From Paraburkholderia sp. BCC1886 (lineage in GTDB: Bacteria; Pseudomonadota; Gammaproteobacteria; Burkholderiales; Burkholderiaceae): DNA of 64,000 nt. The stretch is from the NCBI RefSeq assembly GCF_900996245.1, contig NZ_CAAJGK010000041.1, positions 124,001-188,000 on the forward strand, in the 5' to 3' direction. The notes below the pieces were generated by a model, which saw only the letters and a list, made by a program, of their open reading frames with translations, did not search any database and was not told the DNA's origin. Each line of letters starts with the position of its first letter. The first letter of the stretch is position 1. Shown here one piece after another: positions 7,984-19,400 of the stretch. The translations under genes were made by a program, and so were the position numbers.

Positions 7984-9447
7984 ATGATCTCCGACGATAC
8001 GACCCAACAAGCGCAACGCCTCAATCCCGACACACTCCGCGAGTTCGTCGACCGCAAATGGAACGACGAGATCGTGCCGGCGCTGACCGACTACATCGCG
8101 ATCCCCGCCAAGAGCCCCGCTTTCGATCCCGAGTGGGTCAAGCACGGCTACCTCGAGCGCGTCATTACCGACGCCGCGCAATGGGCCGAGCAGCAACCGG
8201 TGCGCGGCCTGAAACTCGAAGTCATCCGTTTGCCGGGCCGCACGCCGGTCATCTTCTTCGAAACCGCCGCAACCCGTTCGGGCAGCGACGAAACCATCGT
8301 GCTGTACGGTCACCTCGACAAACAACCGGAGTTCGACGGCTGGCGCAACGACCTCGGTCCGTGGACGCCGAAGCTCGAGAACGACAAGCTCTACGGCCGC
8401 GGCGGCGCAGACGACGGCTACGCCATCTACGCCAGCCTCACGGCGCTGGCGGCACTGGACGCGCAAGGCGTCGAGCGGCCGCGCTGCGTCGGTCTCATCG
8501 AAACCTGCGAGGAATCCGGTAGCTACGATCTGCTGCCCTACGTCGATGCGTTGCGCGAGCGGCTTGGCAACGTCGGCCTCGTCGTGTGTCTGGATTCGGG
8601 CGCGGGCAATTACGATCAACTGTGGCTCACCACCTCGCTGCGCGGCCTGGTGGCCGGCGACCTGGAAGTGCAGGTGCTCGACGAAGGCATCCACTCGGGC
8701 GGCTACGGTGGCATTGCGCCGTCGAGCTTCCGCATCATGCGGCAACTGTTCGACCGGCTGGAAGACTCGGCCAACGGCACGCTTCTGCCAAAAGGTTTTC
8801 ATTGCCCGATTCCCGCCGACCGTTTGCGCGAAGCCGAAGCGACCGCGCAGATTCTCGGCGACGACGTCTGGAAGAAACTGCCGTGGTCCTGCGGGCAAGA
8901 CGGCCGTCAGGTCTTGCCGACCACGACCGATCCGCAAGCCGCGCTGTTGAACTCCACGTGGCGTCCGTCGCTATCGGTAACGGGCGCGGCCGGCTTGCCG
9001 GCACTCGCCGACGCCGGCAACGTGCTGCGTCCGCGTACGGCGTTCAAGCTGTCGTTGCGCCTGCCGCCGCTCATCGAGGCGGAAAAGGCCGTGGCCGAAC
9101 TGAAAGCGCTGCTCGAACTGGATCCGCCGTACAACGCGCGCGTAACGTTCAAACCGGATGCGGGCGCGGCGAGCGGCTGGAGCGCGCCGGACCTCGCGCC
9201 CTGGCTCGCCACCGCGCTCAACGACGCTTCGCGTGAACACTACGGCGCGGATGTCGCGTACATGGGGCAGGGCGGCACGATCCCGCTCATGAACGTGCTG
9301 AAAGAGGGCTTCCCGAAGTCGCAGTTCATGGTGTGCGGCGTGCTCGGCCCGAAGTCGAACGCGCATGGACCGAATGAATTCCTGCATGTGCCGTACGGCA
9401 AGAAACTCACGGCGGCGGTGGCCGAGGTCATTGCCGCTGCGCCTTGA
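7984..9447 (+). CDS. M20 family metallopeptidase
   Basis: The 487-residue protein has the full M20 di-metal set: H110 and D112 (LYGHLDKQPE), bridging D143 (GRGGADDG), E176/E177 (CEESGS), D204 (CLDSGA) and H461 (NAHGPNE). A dimerisation lid domain lies at about 225-380. M20 enzymes are cytoplasmic aminopeptidases, carboxypeptidases or dipeptidases; the substrate cannot be assigned. An upstream in-frame start at 7930 is possible, but MISDD at 7984 fits the family better. Confidence 0.88.
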   Translation: MISDDTTQQAQRLNPDTLREFVDRKWNDEIVPALTDYIAIPAKSPAFDPEWVKHGYLERVITDAAQWAEQQPVRGLKLEVIRLPGRTPVIFFETAATRSGSDETIVLYGHLDKQPEFDGWRNDLGPWTPKLENDKLYGRGGADDGYAIYASLTALAALDAQGVERPRCVGLIETCEESGSYDLLPYVDALRERLGNVGLVVCLDSGAGNYDQLWLTTSLRGLVAGDLEVQVLDEGIHSGGYGGIAPSSFRIMRQLFDRLEDSANGTLLPKGFHCPIPADRLREAEATAQILGDDVWKKLPWSCGQDGRQVLPTTTDPQAALLNSTWRPSLSVTGAAGLPALADAGNVLRPRTAFKLSLRLPPLIEAEKAVAELKALLELDPPYNARVTFKPDAGAASGWSAPDLAPWLATALNDASREHYGADVAYMGQGGTIPLMNVLKEGFPKSQFMVCGVLGPKSNAHGPNEFLHVPYGKKLTAAVAEVIAAAP

Positions 9448-9473
9448 GCCAGCGCGTCTGAAAATGAGGAAGC

Positions 9474-11522
9474 TCAGGCAATCAGCCTGAGTTTCTTCCT
9501 GTCCAGCAACCAGCGTTCGAACTCGGCGGCGGGCATGGCCGGCGCATAGCGGTAGCCCTGCACGTATTCCACGCCGAGTCCCTTCATGAACATCTCTTCC
9601 TGCTCGGTCTCGATACCTTCGGCCACGACCTTGAAGTGAAGCTCCTGCGCGACCGCCACCATCGAGCGCACCAGCGCCTGCGCCTTGATGTCCGCGTTGA
9701 TCGAGCGCACGAAGCTGCGATCGAGCTTGATGATGTCGAGCGGAATGCGGCCCAACTGCGACAGCGACGAATAGCCGGTGCCGAAATCGTCCAGATGAAC
9801 CTGCGCGCCTAGCTGGCGGAACTGCTTGATCAGATCGATGGCCGACGCTTCGTCTTCGATCAGGCAACTCTCGGTGAGCTCGACATCGACGAGACAGGGT
9901 GAGAGCCCCGCCTGCTGCAACGCCTCGGCGAATTGCCGGACCACCCCGGTGTCGACCAGCTGACGCGCCGACACATTAATGGCAATGCGCAGGTTATAGC
10001 CGTCCGCCTGCCATTTCGCGGCCTGCTGCGCCGCCGTGTGCATGACCCAGCGACCCAGCACGCCGATCAGCCCGGACTCTTCCGCGTAACGGATGAACTC
10101 GGCCGGCATGATCTGCCCGCGTTCCGGCGAATTCCAGCGCACCAGCGCTTCGGCGCCCTGCACGACACCGGTGGCGAGCACCAGCTTGGGCTGATAGTGC
10201 AGCGTCAGTTGCCCTTCGTCGAGACCGCGCCGCAAGTTGGTGTCGAGCCACATGTACTCGGCGACCTTGCGGTTCATGTCCGGCGAGAACACGCGATGCG
10301 TGCGCTTGCCGGCGTCTTTGGCGACGTACATGGCGGTGTCGGCCGACCGGATCAGCGACTCCAGGTCTGCGCCGTGTTCGGGGTAGCGCGCGATGCCGAT
10401 CGAGCAGCCGGTGTACACCTCGACGAGTCCAAGACTGAACGGCGTGCGCATGCGTTCGAGAATGCGCTGCGCCGTGGCTTCGAGTTCGTGCGCGGTGCCC
10501 GGCGCGGCGAGCACGATGAATTCGTCGCCGCCCAGCCGCGCGAGCGCGTCGCCCTCGTTCAGACAGGTGCGGATGGCCGCCGACACATCGCGGATCAACG
10601 CGTCGCCGAACACGTGCCCGTAGTGGTCGTTGACCTTCTTGAAGTTGTCGAGATCGAGATACAGCACGCCGACCGCCTGGTTCGGACCGGCTTTGCCGAT
10701 GGCGGCCTGGATTTCGTCCTGAATTGCGTTGCGATTGGCGAGGCCGGTGAGCGAATCGGTATTGGCCAGTTCGCGCAGCCGTTTTTGCGCGAGCCGTTCT
10801 TCGGTGATGTCCGTACCCGAGCAGATCAGAAACTGTTCGTCGACGCCGCTGCCGCTCTGCACGAACTTGTTGCGAAACAGAAAGAGCCGTTCGCCGCGCA
10901 AGGTGTTCACGCGCCGCTCGACTTCATACGAGACGCCGAGCCGGAAGAAGCTGGCGATGTTTTCGCTGGAGGCGAGGCCGTCTTCGGTGGACATGAACAG
11001 CGCCCACAGATTGCGGCCGATGATGTCTTCTTCCTTGACGCCGGTGAGTTCTTCCGCGAGCCGATTGAAACGCTGGATGCGGCTGTGCTTGTCGACGATC
11101 ACCACCACCGAGTTGACTTCCGACACCACCTGCTCGGCGAACGCGAGACCAGCGACCAGATCGCGGGCGACGGCCACGGTGTCGTCGTAGGCGGACGCGG
11201 TGCCGCCCCAGCTGCGGCCGCTGAGTTTCTTGCCGACCAGATGCAGGGTTAGCGGTTGCCCGGCCCATTGCACGCTGATGACCAGGTGCGAGGTGACGCC
11301 GGTAAGTGCGCGAATCTGCGCGGCCTGCGCGGGAGTCAGGGCGATGGAGTCGGCAGCAGCGGTTTCTGCCGTGGCTGCGGGCGCGGCGTTTTCATGGGCG
11401 ACATCCGGCTCGACCGCAACGGACGTGAGTTCGAGTACATCGATGTCGATAGACAGACGCCAGCAAGGGCTGCTCGTGCCGAACCGCGCAAGGAGCACCG
11501 GCTCGTGATGGTCGTCATTCAT
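9474..11522 (-). CDS. pdeR: PAS-GGDEF-EAL c-di-GMP phosphodiesterase, PdeR type
   Basis: The 682-residue protein closely follows the plan of E. coli PdeR (formerly YciR/Gmr). A PAS domain lies at about residues 130-240 (VVIVDKHSRIQRFNRLAEELTG). A GGDEF domain carries intact GGDEF at 331-335. The EAL domain (about 435-672) has EAL at 458-460, catalytic E549, DD at 578-579, K599 and E635. In E. coli PdeR breaks down c-di-GMP and acts as a trigger enzyme in biofilm control. The start at 11522 has a GGGGAT site; an earlier in-frame start at 11576 lacks support. The upstream 11523-11749 region is AT-rich with a 13-bp direct repeat. Confidence 0.9.
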   Translation of the reverse strand: MNDDHHEPVLLARFGTSSPCWRLSIDIDVLELTSVAVEPDVAHENAAPAATAETAAADSIALTPAQAAQIRALTGVTSHLVISVQWAGQPLTLHLVGKKLSGRSWGGTASAYDDTVAVARDLVAGLAFAEQVVSEVNSVVVIVDKHSRIQRFNRLAEELTGVKEEDIIGRNLWALFMSTEDGLASSENIASFFRLGVSYEVERRVNTLRGERLFLFRNKFVQSGSGVDEQFLICSGTDITEERLAQKRLRELANTDSLTGLANRNAIQDEIQAAIGKAGPNQAVGVLYLDLDNFKKVNDHYGHVFGDALIRDVSAAIRTCLNEGDALARLGGDEFIVLAAPGTAHELEATAQRILERMRTPFSLGLVEVYTGCSIGIARYPEHGADLESLIRSADTAMYVAKDAGKRTHRVFSPDMNRKVAEYMWLDTNLRRGLDEGQLTLHYQPKLVLATGVVQGAEALVRWNSPERGQIMPAEFIRYAEESGLIGVLGRWVMHTAAQQAAKWQADGYNLRIAINVSARQLVDTGVVRQFAEALQQAGLSPCLVDVELTESCLIEDEASAIDLIKQFRQLGAQVHLDDFGTGYSSLSQLGRIPLDIIKLDRSFVRSINADIKAQALVRSMVAVAQELHFKVVAEGIETEQEEMFMKGLGVEYVQGYRYAPAMPAAEFERWLLDRKKLRLIA

Positions 11523-11749
11523 GAAATCCCCGGGCGATGTGTGCCGATGGCCGCCATGCAGGCCGGCAGGCAGCAAACAGTCTATTTAAACGCAGACTGG
11601 CCCCATTGTATCGAAGCGTTTGACATTTCGGCTTATAAACAATTTAACGGTAAGGGCTGCTGTAACTTGAATGATTTTCTGGCTTTTTTCTACAGCATTA
11701 AATCGATGCGCTTTGAATGCGGGAAGCAAATGCGGGAAGCAATAAAAGC

Positions 11750-14700
11750 CTAAAAGCGCCGTGCCAGCCACGCCCGCGCCTGCTCCCGCGCGACCGGGCT
11801 TGCATCAACCGACGCGTCGAACCAGAACGTACCACCAATTAAAGTCGCGATGATGATGCCGTCACGATAAAGAATGCGATTACCCGCGACGGCCGGCACC
11901 CGGTCGCCGACCAGCAGCGTTCCGGCTAGATTCAGCGGATCGGAGCCGGCGACGCAGACGAAAGCACCGTCGTTCGCATGACGCCGCACTTCGCGCAGCA
12001 ACGGAATCGCCTCGGGCAACGCGAACTGCTCGCCGGCGAGGCCGTCGACGAAACGGCCGCCGCGAATCACGCCGCGCGCTTCGAGCCGCTGGAACACCCG
12101 CAGCAGATCGCGCCATGGCGGCAACCATTCGGCTTCGCGTTCGAGCAGACGCCAGAACACCACGCCGTAACGGCGCAGGAGCGTCATCGCCACGTGTTCG
12201 AGCACGTCGGGCGGCCATTGGCGACGCCGGCCCGGCGTTTCCTGCGCAACTGCCGCTGTATCGGCGGCCGTGCGCCGGCTCACCAGCGCCCAGCGCCCCG
12301 CGTCGTCCATGCCGCCGATCAGCGCGCTTCCCCGCGCGCGCCGGCCGCCGCCGAAAGCCTGGCGTTTGGCCGCGGGTTTCAGCAAGGCACGCAAACCCGC
12401 GAAGCTGTCGGAGTTCACGAGACCGGCGGCGACCAGTTCGCCGAGGGCGCTCTCGAGCTCCATGCGCAGTACCCGAACTTCGCTCAGCAATTCGTCGAAG
12501 AACATCGCGCCGTGTTCCGCCAGCGCGTCGTACACGCTCTGTGCGCGCGCCGACAGTTCAACCTGCCGCGACGCGTCGAGCAGCGCGCTCCATACGCGAA
12601 CCTGGCCGCGCGGCAGCAAGACGATCGGCGTACTGCGCACGGGGCCCGCCGCGCTGCGCGCGCGTTCCGTCAGGCGGGTCCAGACGATCTTGCCGGCGCG
12701 GCACAATTCGTCGAGCGACGCGTTGGCGTAGGCCTGCACGCGCGCCGGCAAGATGTCTTCCTCCCATGCGCCGGCCGCCGCCTGGAAGCCTTCGAGTTGC
12801 GCCAGCACCGCGGCCAGCGCGTCGCGTCCTTCGCTGCGGGTCGCGGGCGTCAGATGCTGCCACTCGAACAGAAACCGCATGAAGTCGTGGCGCTGAACCG
12901 GCTCGATCTCGCGGCGCAGACGCTTCACCGTATAGCGATGAATCCGCGCCAGCAGATGACGCTCGCACCATTCTTCCTCGTCGGCCTGCGGCGTGAAGCG
13001 GCCGCGCATTACGTAGCCTTCGGCTTCTAGGCGTGTCAGCGTCTGCTCGACCGTGGCGGTTGGCAGGCGCAGTGCGGACGCAATCACGCGCGCCGGCAGC
13101 GGACCGAAGCCGGTCAGCCGCGCACGCAGTACGTCGAGTAGTGCGTCGCCAGCCTCCCAGTGCTCGGCATAGCCCGGCGGCGCGGCGATGGCCGGAGCGA
13201 ACGGCGCGTCGGGGTAGAGCGCCTGGAAACAGGTGAGGCGTTCGGCCGGCACCCACAGCGCATCGCCATCGCCGCCATCGCCGCCATCGTCGCCGATCAG
13301 AAAGCGCGTCGCGCGGCCCGAGCCTGCGAGCGAGTCGAGCCACGCCCGCCACTGCGTGCCGCTCTCTGTCGCGGCATCGAATCCGCCACCCGAACGGGCT
13401 TCCGCTTCGGTGATGCAGGCGAGGCTGCTGAGCGCTTCATGCATCTCGTCCACGTTGCGCGCTTGCGGCCAGGCCTCGTCGCGCACGCTGTCGATAGCGC
13501 CGGGATCGAGCGCGCCGAGATCGTCGGGACTCGCGGGGTCGGTCCAGCGGCGCGCAAGCACCGCTTGCGTACGGCGTTCCTCGATCGGCGCATCGTCGAG
13601 ATAGGCGTACGGCTTCGCGTTCAGAATCTCGGCCGCAAGCGGCGAGGGCGCCGGCAGATCGCGCGCGATCAGACGCACGTCGCCGGCTTCGATCCGGCGC
13701 AACAGCGCGAGCCATCCTGTGCTGTCCATCGCCTCGTGCAGACAGTCGTCGACGGTTTGATCCACCAGCGGATGGTGCGGCACTTCGCGTTCGCCGACCA
13801 CGTTCTCGAGACACGCGGCCTGCTCGGGGAACACGCTCGTCAGCAGATCTTCGCTGCGCATCCGCTGCAGTTGCGGCGCGGTTTTACGCCCCCCGGTGTA
13901 ACGCGGCAGACCGAGCGCGGTGGTCGCGTTCCAGCGCCAGCGCACGCCGAACAACGGCGCGTCGAGCAGCGCCTGGATCAGCAGATGCTCGGCGCTATTC
14001 GAATGCAGATAGCGCCACACCTCGTCGAGCACGAACGAGTGACTGCCGGTCAGCGACAGCACGATCGCGTCTTCGGTCGCGGCCGCTTGTAGTTCGAAGT
14101 TGAACGCACGGCAGAAGCGCTTGCGAAGCGCCAGACCCCACGCGCGATTCACCCGGCTGCCGAACGGCGCATGAATGACGAGCTGGGTGCCGCCGGATTC
14201 GTCGAAGAAGCGCTCCATCACCAGCGTGTCCTGGGTCGGCAACGCGCCGAGCGCGGCCCGCGCACGCGCCAGATACTCGACGATCTGCCGGGCGGCGCCT
14301 TCGTCGAGACCGAGTGCGCCGATGAGCCAGTCGATGGCCTGGTCCAGGCGAGCGGTCATCACGGCGGCGTCGACTTCGACGGCGGCTTCGACTGCGGCTT
14401 CGACGGCGGCTTCGACGCCGTTAGCCGCGAGCGGCTCTGCTTCACCATCGAGCACGCGTCCGACCGCCTCGCGCAGCCGCGCGACGCCGAACGACAGTTC
14501 GTCGCTGCGCCCCGGCGCTTCGCCGAGCCAGAACGGAATGTTCGGCGGTTGTCCCTGCGCGTCCTCGACGCGCACGCGTCCGCTCTCGATCCGCAGAATC
14601 CGGTACGACGCATTGCCGAGCTGGAACACGTCGCCCGCCAGACTCTCCACCGCGAAATCTTCGTTGACCGTGCCGATCTGCATGGCCTGCGGTTCGAGCA

Positions 14701-16348
14701 TCACCGCGTAATCGGCATTCTCGGGAATCGTGCCGCCCGAGGTGACGGCCACCAGCTTGCCGCCGCGCCGTCCGCGCAAGGTACCGCTCACGACATCGCG
14801 ATGCACGTACGCGCCGCGCGGTCCGTTGCGGCTCGTATAACCTTCGGCGAGCATGCGCAGCACGGCGTCGTATTGTTCGCGCGACAGGTCGCTGTAAGGC
14901 GCGGCTCGGCGCATCAGGTCGAACAGTTCGTCTTCGCGCCATTCGGCGCTCGATACTTCGGCGACGATCTGCTGTGCCAGTACGTCGAGCGGCGCGTGCG
15001 GAATGCGCAGCGCGTCGAGTTCGCCGCGCCGCACGCAATCGAGCAGCGCCGCGCATTCGAGCAGATCGTCGCGTGAAGTCGGAAACAGCCGTCCCTTCGG
15101 CGTGCCGCCGACGTGATGGCCCGAACGTCCGACGCGCTGCAGGAACGGCGCGATTGCGCGGGGCGAGCCCAACTGGCAGACCAGATCGACGTCGCCGATA
15201 TCGATGCCCAGTTCCAGCGACGCCGTCGCGATCAGCACGCGCAACTCGCCGCGCTTCAGACGCTGCTCGGCTTCGAAGCGATGTTCCTTCGCGAGACTGC
15301 CGTGATGCGCGGCGACATTCTCTTTACCGAGGCGGTCCGTGAGATGCCGCGCGACGCGTTCGGCCATGCGGCGGGTGTTGACGAAAATCAGCGTGGTGCG
15401 ATGCAGGGCGACCAGTTCGGCGAGGCGGTCGTAGACGCGCTCCCACACTTCGTTCGGCATGACCGCTTCGAGCGGCACGGGCGGAATTTCCAGCGCGAGG
15501 TCGCGCTCGCGGGTATGGCCGACGTCGATGATCGCGCAGTCCGCGGGCGTCGCGCTGTCGACCGGCGCGCCGCCCACCAGAAAGCGCGCCACCGCGCTGA
15601 CGGGCTTTTGCGTGGCCGACAGGCCGATGCGCGGCAAGCGTCGCTGACACAGTGCATCGAGCCGTTCGAGACTGAGCGCGAGATGACTGCCGCGCTTGCT
15701 GCCGGCGAGCGCGTGAATTTCATCGACGATCACCGTGCGGACCGTCGCCAGCATGCGTCGGCCGGAATCCGAACCGAGCAGCACGTAGAGCGACTCCGGC
15801 GTGGTGACGAGAATGTGCGGCGCGCGTTTTTTCAGCGCGTTGCGCTCCTGTTGGGTGGTGTCGCCGGTGCGCACGGCCGTGCGGATGTCGAGCGGCGGCA
15901 GACCGCGTTCCACCAGTTCGTGCGAGATGCCCGCGAGGGGCACCTGCAGGTTCAGGCGGATGTCGTTGGACAGCGCCTTCAGCGGCGACACGTAGACCAC
16001 GAGCGTTTCGTCGGGCAGCACGCCGCCCCTGGCGAGACCCTGCTGGACCAGATCGTCGAGTGCGGAGAGAAACGCGGTGAGCGTCTTGCCCGAGCCGGTC
16101 GGCGCGGCCACGAGCGTGGAGCGGCCGCGGCGGATTTCCGGCCATGCGGCGGCCTGGGCGTCGGTGGGCGTGTGGAACGTATTGCGGAACCAGTGAGCGA
16201 CGGCGGGGTGGAAGCCGTCGAGCACCGTCGCGGCGGCGCCCGGATCGCTCTGGCCTGGCTTGCGCGCGACACGCTTCCTGGCGGGTTTTACCGCCGTTGG
16301 GGACGAGGCCGCGCGTGCCGCGCGTGCGGGGGTCGAAGCCGAAGTCAT
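11750..16348 (-). CDS. lhr: Lhr-family superfamily 2 DNA helicase
   Basis: The 1532-residue protein is full-length for bacterial Lhr. The ATPase core is intact: Walker A APTGSGKT at 82-89, DEIH at 209-212, SAT at 244-246, and motif VI QRVGRSGH in the second RecA lobe. The winged-helix and large C-terminal Lhr domains follow. Lhr is a 3'-5' translocase linked to DNA repair. A TTG start 30 bp upstream is possible; the ATG at 16348 is preferred. Around 14377-14412 a 12-bp tandem repeat encodes VEAA units in a linker. Confidence 0.92.
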   Translation of the reverse strand: MTSASTPARAARAASSPTAVKPARKRVARKPGQSDPGAAATVLDGFHPAVAHWFRNTFHTPTDAQAAAWPEIRRGRSTLVAAPTGSGKTLTAFLSALDDLVQQGLARGGVLPDETLVVYVSPLKALSNDIRLNLQVPLAGISHELVERGLPPLDIRTAVRTGDTTQQERNALKKRAPHILVTTPESLYVLLGSDSGRRMLATVRTVIVDEIHALAGSKRGSHLALSLERLDALCQRRLPRIGLSATQKPVSAVARFLVGGAPVDSATPADCAIIDVGHTRERDLALEIPPVPLEAVMPNEVWERVYDRLAELVALHRTTLIFVNTRRMAERVARHLTDRLGKENVAAHHGSLAKEHRFEAEQRLKRGELRVLIATASLELGIDIGDVDLVCQLGSPRAIAPFLQRVGRSGHHVGGTPKGRLFPTSRDDLLECAALLDCVRRGELDALRIPHAPLDVLAQQIVAEVSSAEWREDELFDLMRRAAPYSDLSREQYDAVLRMLAEGYTSRNGPRGAYVHRDVVSGTLRGRRGGKLVAVTSGGTIPENADYAVMLEPQAMQIGTVNEDFAVESLAGDVFQLGNASYRILRIESGRVRVEDAQGQPPNIPFWLGEAPGRSDELSFGVARLREAVGRVLDGEAEPLAANGVEAAVEAAVEAAVEVDAAVMTARLDQAIDWLIGALGLDEGAARQIVEYLARARAALGALPTQDTLVMERFFDESGGTQLVIHAPFGSRVNRAWGLALRKRFCRAFNFELQAAATEDAIVLSLTGSHSFVLDEVWRYLHSNSAEHLLIQALLDAPLFGVRWRWNATTALGLPRYTGGRKTAPQLQRMRSEDLLTSVFPEQAACLENVVGEREVPHHPLVDQTVDDCLHEAMDSTGWLALLRRIEAGDVRLIARDLPAPSPLAAEILNAKPYAYLDDAPIEERRTQAVLARRWTDPASPDDLGALDPGAIDSVRDEAWPQARNVDEMHEALSSLACITEAEARSGGGFDAATESGTQWRAWLDSLAGSGRATRFLIGDDGGDGGDGDALWVPAERLTCFQALYPDAPFAPAIAAPPGYAEHWEAGDALLDVLRARLTGFGPLPARVIASALRLPTATVEQTLTRLEAEGYVMRGRFTPQADEEEWCERHLLARIHRYTVKRLRREIEPVQRHDFMRFLFEWQHLTPATRSEGRDALAAVLAQLEGFQAAAGAWEEDILPARVQAYANASLDELCRAGKIVWTRLTERARSAAGPVRSTPIVLLPRGQVRVWSALLDASRQVELSARAQSVYDALAEHGAMFFDELLSEVRVLRMELESALGELVAAGLVNSDSFAGLRALLKPAAKRQAFGGGRRARGSALIGGMDDAGRWALVSRRTAADTAAVAQETPGRRRQWPPDVLEHVAMTLLRRYGVVFWRLLEREAEWLPPWRDLLRVFQRLEARGVIRGGRFVDGLAGEQFALPEAIPLLREVRRHANDGAFVCVAGSDPLNLAGTLLVGDRVPAVAGNRILYRDGIIIATLIGGTFWFDASVDASPVAREQARAWLARRF
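14377..14412 (-). repeat. In-frame 12-bp tandem repeat inside lhr
   Basis: Three copies of CGACGGCGGCTT (one with a T change) encode repeated VEAA units in a low-complexity linker of the helicase. Copy-number change would keep the frame. Confidence 0.8.
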
Positions 16349-16426
16349 GCGTGCGTAGTTGGGGGCGCGGTCCGCCAAAACCAGAGGACCGCCGATCCGC
16401 GTCGCGAAGAAAGCCGAACGGTCTTT

Positions 16427-19400
16427 CTACCAGACCCAGCGCACGCCTGCATCGCCCGTCACCGTGCGTTGATGCGCGCCGCCCAGGTTGGTGATCCAGC
16501 CGAGCGTCGCAAACACGCTGCCCGACGCGCTGAACTGACCCACGACGCCCGCGCCGAGTTGCGCGGCGGTTTGTCCGACGCTGCCCGGAACGACCGTGCC
16601 GCCGCCGAACGTGAGCTTGTCGTCGGCGCCGAACGTGCGCAGGAAACTGACGCGCAGATAAGGCCGCCACGCGGTGGCAAGCGCATCGAAGTGGCCTTGC
16701 AGACGCGCACCGATGCGCCCGACGAAGGTGTTGCCGCTATTGAAGCCGACCGTCGAGACGCCGTCGTTCAGATCCGATAGCGAGAGATGCTGCCACACGA
16801 GTTGTGCTTGCGGCTCGAGCGTCAGGCCGGCGCCGAGCGGAATCGGCAGGCCCGCTTCGAGCGAGCCGGTCACGGCATTGCCGTGCGTCGTGGCGCCAAT
16901 GCCGTCGCGCGACGAAGGATCGACGGTGAGCGTGCTGCCCATCAGCACCGCGTCCGTGTACCAGCCGCTCGGGCCGATATGCGTCCAGTAGCCCCCGAGG
17001 CTGTAGGCATTGATCGCCAGATGGCCGACCGGCAGTTGCGGCATGCCGAGCGCGAAACCGTCGACGTCGCCGGTGGCCCGTGCGAAGCCGACGAACAGAC
17101 CGTAGTGGTTACGCTGGCCGCTTGCGCTGCGATCCGCGTAAAAATCCTGGCCCGCCTGCGCGCCATAGACCGAACCGTCGAATTGCGGACTCGCCGCGCC
17201 GTCCTGACTCAGCACGCTGTGACCGCCCCATACTCGCCCCCACGCTGCAGGCAGGGTGCCTCGCTGGTTCAGCAAAGACTGGTCGCCGAGGCGGTCGTGG
17301 AAGGTGTCGATCTGCAACAGACCGAGTTCGCGCGCGACGCCGGGCGCTGCGGCATACACCGGCACTTCGACGCGGTAGAGCGGAGTCGGGGCCGCGCCTG
17401 CTGCGGCAGCCGCAGGCAAAGGCGCGGTGCCGGCCGCGGCGAGCGGCACGCCGGGAATGGCGGCGGCCGGTTCGCCAGGCAGGGTGGGTGTAGTGGGTGT
17501 AGTGGGCGTGATCGGCGTGGTCGGCGTCGTACCGGCCGGCAGCGGCGCGACCGTGTTGCGCAGATACCAGTTGTTCGTGGTCCCGCCGCTTACCCCGCCT
17601 TGAGCGAGATAGTAGGAATACGCGCCGGCCTTGACCGGCGTGGCCAGCGTGAATGCGCTAGAAGCCGTGGTCGCACCGTTGCTGGCCTGAACCAGTTCGA
17701 TGCCGTCGGCGACCGTTTGCGCGCCCTGGCCGCCGACGTTCGTCACCTGCAGTCGCGTCGAGCCGCTCGCATTACCGCCGTTCAGCACGAGCCGGTCGGA
17801 TGCCGCGCCATCTCCCGCGACGACCGTGTTCAAGCCGATGCTGCCGTTTTGCCCGACATAGTTGCCGGTCACGTTGAGGCGGTTACCCACGCCCGAACCC
17901 GTCGAACCGATGGCCACCGCGCCCGCGTTGACGAGCGATCCGTCGATCGAGAACGCGCCGTTGCCCTGGCTCGCGAGCGACGCCAACGTGTTCGCCACCG
18001 CCAGCGTGCCATTGTTCGTCACGGTGCCGGAGACGCGGCCGTAGCCGCCGAGCGTCGCGCCGGTTGCGATATCCACACCGCCGCCGCCCGCCAGCGCGGC
18101 GTTCGTGTGCGCCGCGTCGCCCACTGCGAGCGTGCCTGCGCCGAGCGTCGTCGCTCCGGTGTAACTGCTGACGCCGGTCATCAGCAAGCGGCCGCTGCCG
18201 GCTTTGGTCAAGCCGCCCGCGCCGCCGATTCCTTGCGTGAGCGTGCTGTCGAACGATTGCGTATCGAAGGTGCCGCCGCCCGCGCCCAACGTGATCGCGC
18301 GCGTGCCGGCGAGATCGAAGGCCGCGTTCCATTGCAGCGTGCCGGTGTCGAGCGCGAGCGCGCCGGACGGTCCACCGAGCGCGTTGTCGGCCGCTACGGC
18401 CAGCGTGCCCTGGTTGATGGCCGTGCCGCCGGTGTAGGTGTTGCCAGTCGTTACAACGGGCGCAAGCGTCAACACGCCTGCACCGGTTTTCTCCACCGCG
18501 CCGGTCCCGCCAATCGTCCCCGAGTAGGTGCCCGCGCCATCCTGAGCGAAACGTACGAGTCCGTTGTCGGTCACGCTGGCCGGCAGGCTTTGCGCATTCG
18601 CCTGCAAGGTCGCGCCGCTATCGACGAGCGCCGTCGCCGACGCGCCCAGCGTGCCGGTGAGATTCAGCGTGCCGGTCTGTACGTGCGCGAGCGTGAAGTC
18701 GCCGCTACCGGTCCAGTTCCACACGCTGCCTTGCATCAGCAGGGTGCCGAAACTGGTGAACGCGTTCGCGGCGGTCCCCGTGCCTTGCAAGGTGACCGTG
18801 TTGGAACCGCCTCCGCCATTCGCGGTGCCGACGATTTGCGAGCCGGTTTGCAGGATCAACGCATCGTTGCCGCCGCCCATCGTGATGGCGGTACCCACGC
18901 CGCTCTGCACGAGTCCCGCGTTGATCACGGTGCTATTGCCGTTCAGCGTGCGAATGCCCGAACCGTTCTGGCTGACGATCGTGCCGCCCGCGAGATTCTG
19001 GATCGTCGCCACGAAGCTCGAGCCCGCCGTGTTGGAGAACACGGCATCCGAGCCGCTGCCGCTCGCGGTGATCGTGCCGCTGTTGATCAGCTGGTCGTTG
19101 TTGCCTTGCAGATAGGCGGTGGGACTCGCCGCGCCGCTCGTCGCGAGCGTGCCGCTGTTCTGGATCGTGCCGCTGCCGCCGAGGATGGATGCCGCGCGCG
19201 CGTTGCTGCCGGTGGTCGTGACGGTGCCGCTGTTAATCAGGGTGTTGTTCGACTGACCGACATTGGTTTGTCCCCACGCGGCGGTCATTCCATACGCGTT
19301 GGGGCCGGCCGTGCCGATAGTGCCGCGATTGATCAGCGTGTTGTTGCTGCCGTTGGCGGCAAGCCCGTCGTTGAACGCGCCGCTCGTGGTGATCGTGGCC

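Noticed and set aside
9933..11252. Plus-strand open frame opposite pdeR; similar long frames oppose lhr (15113-16780), the helicase (41462-43243) and MscS (45367-46848)
   Set aside because: All are antisense to well-identified genes and have biased composition without domains or ribosome sites.
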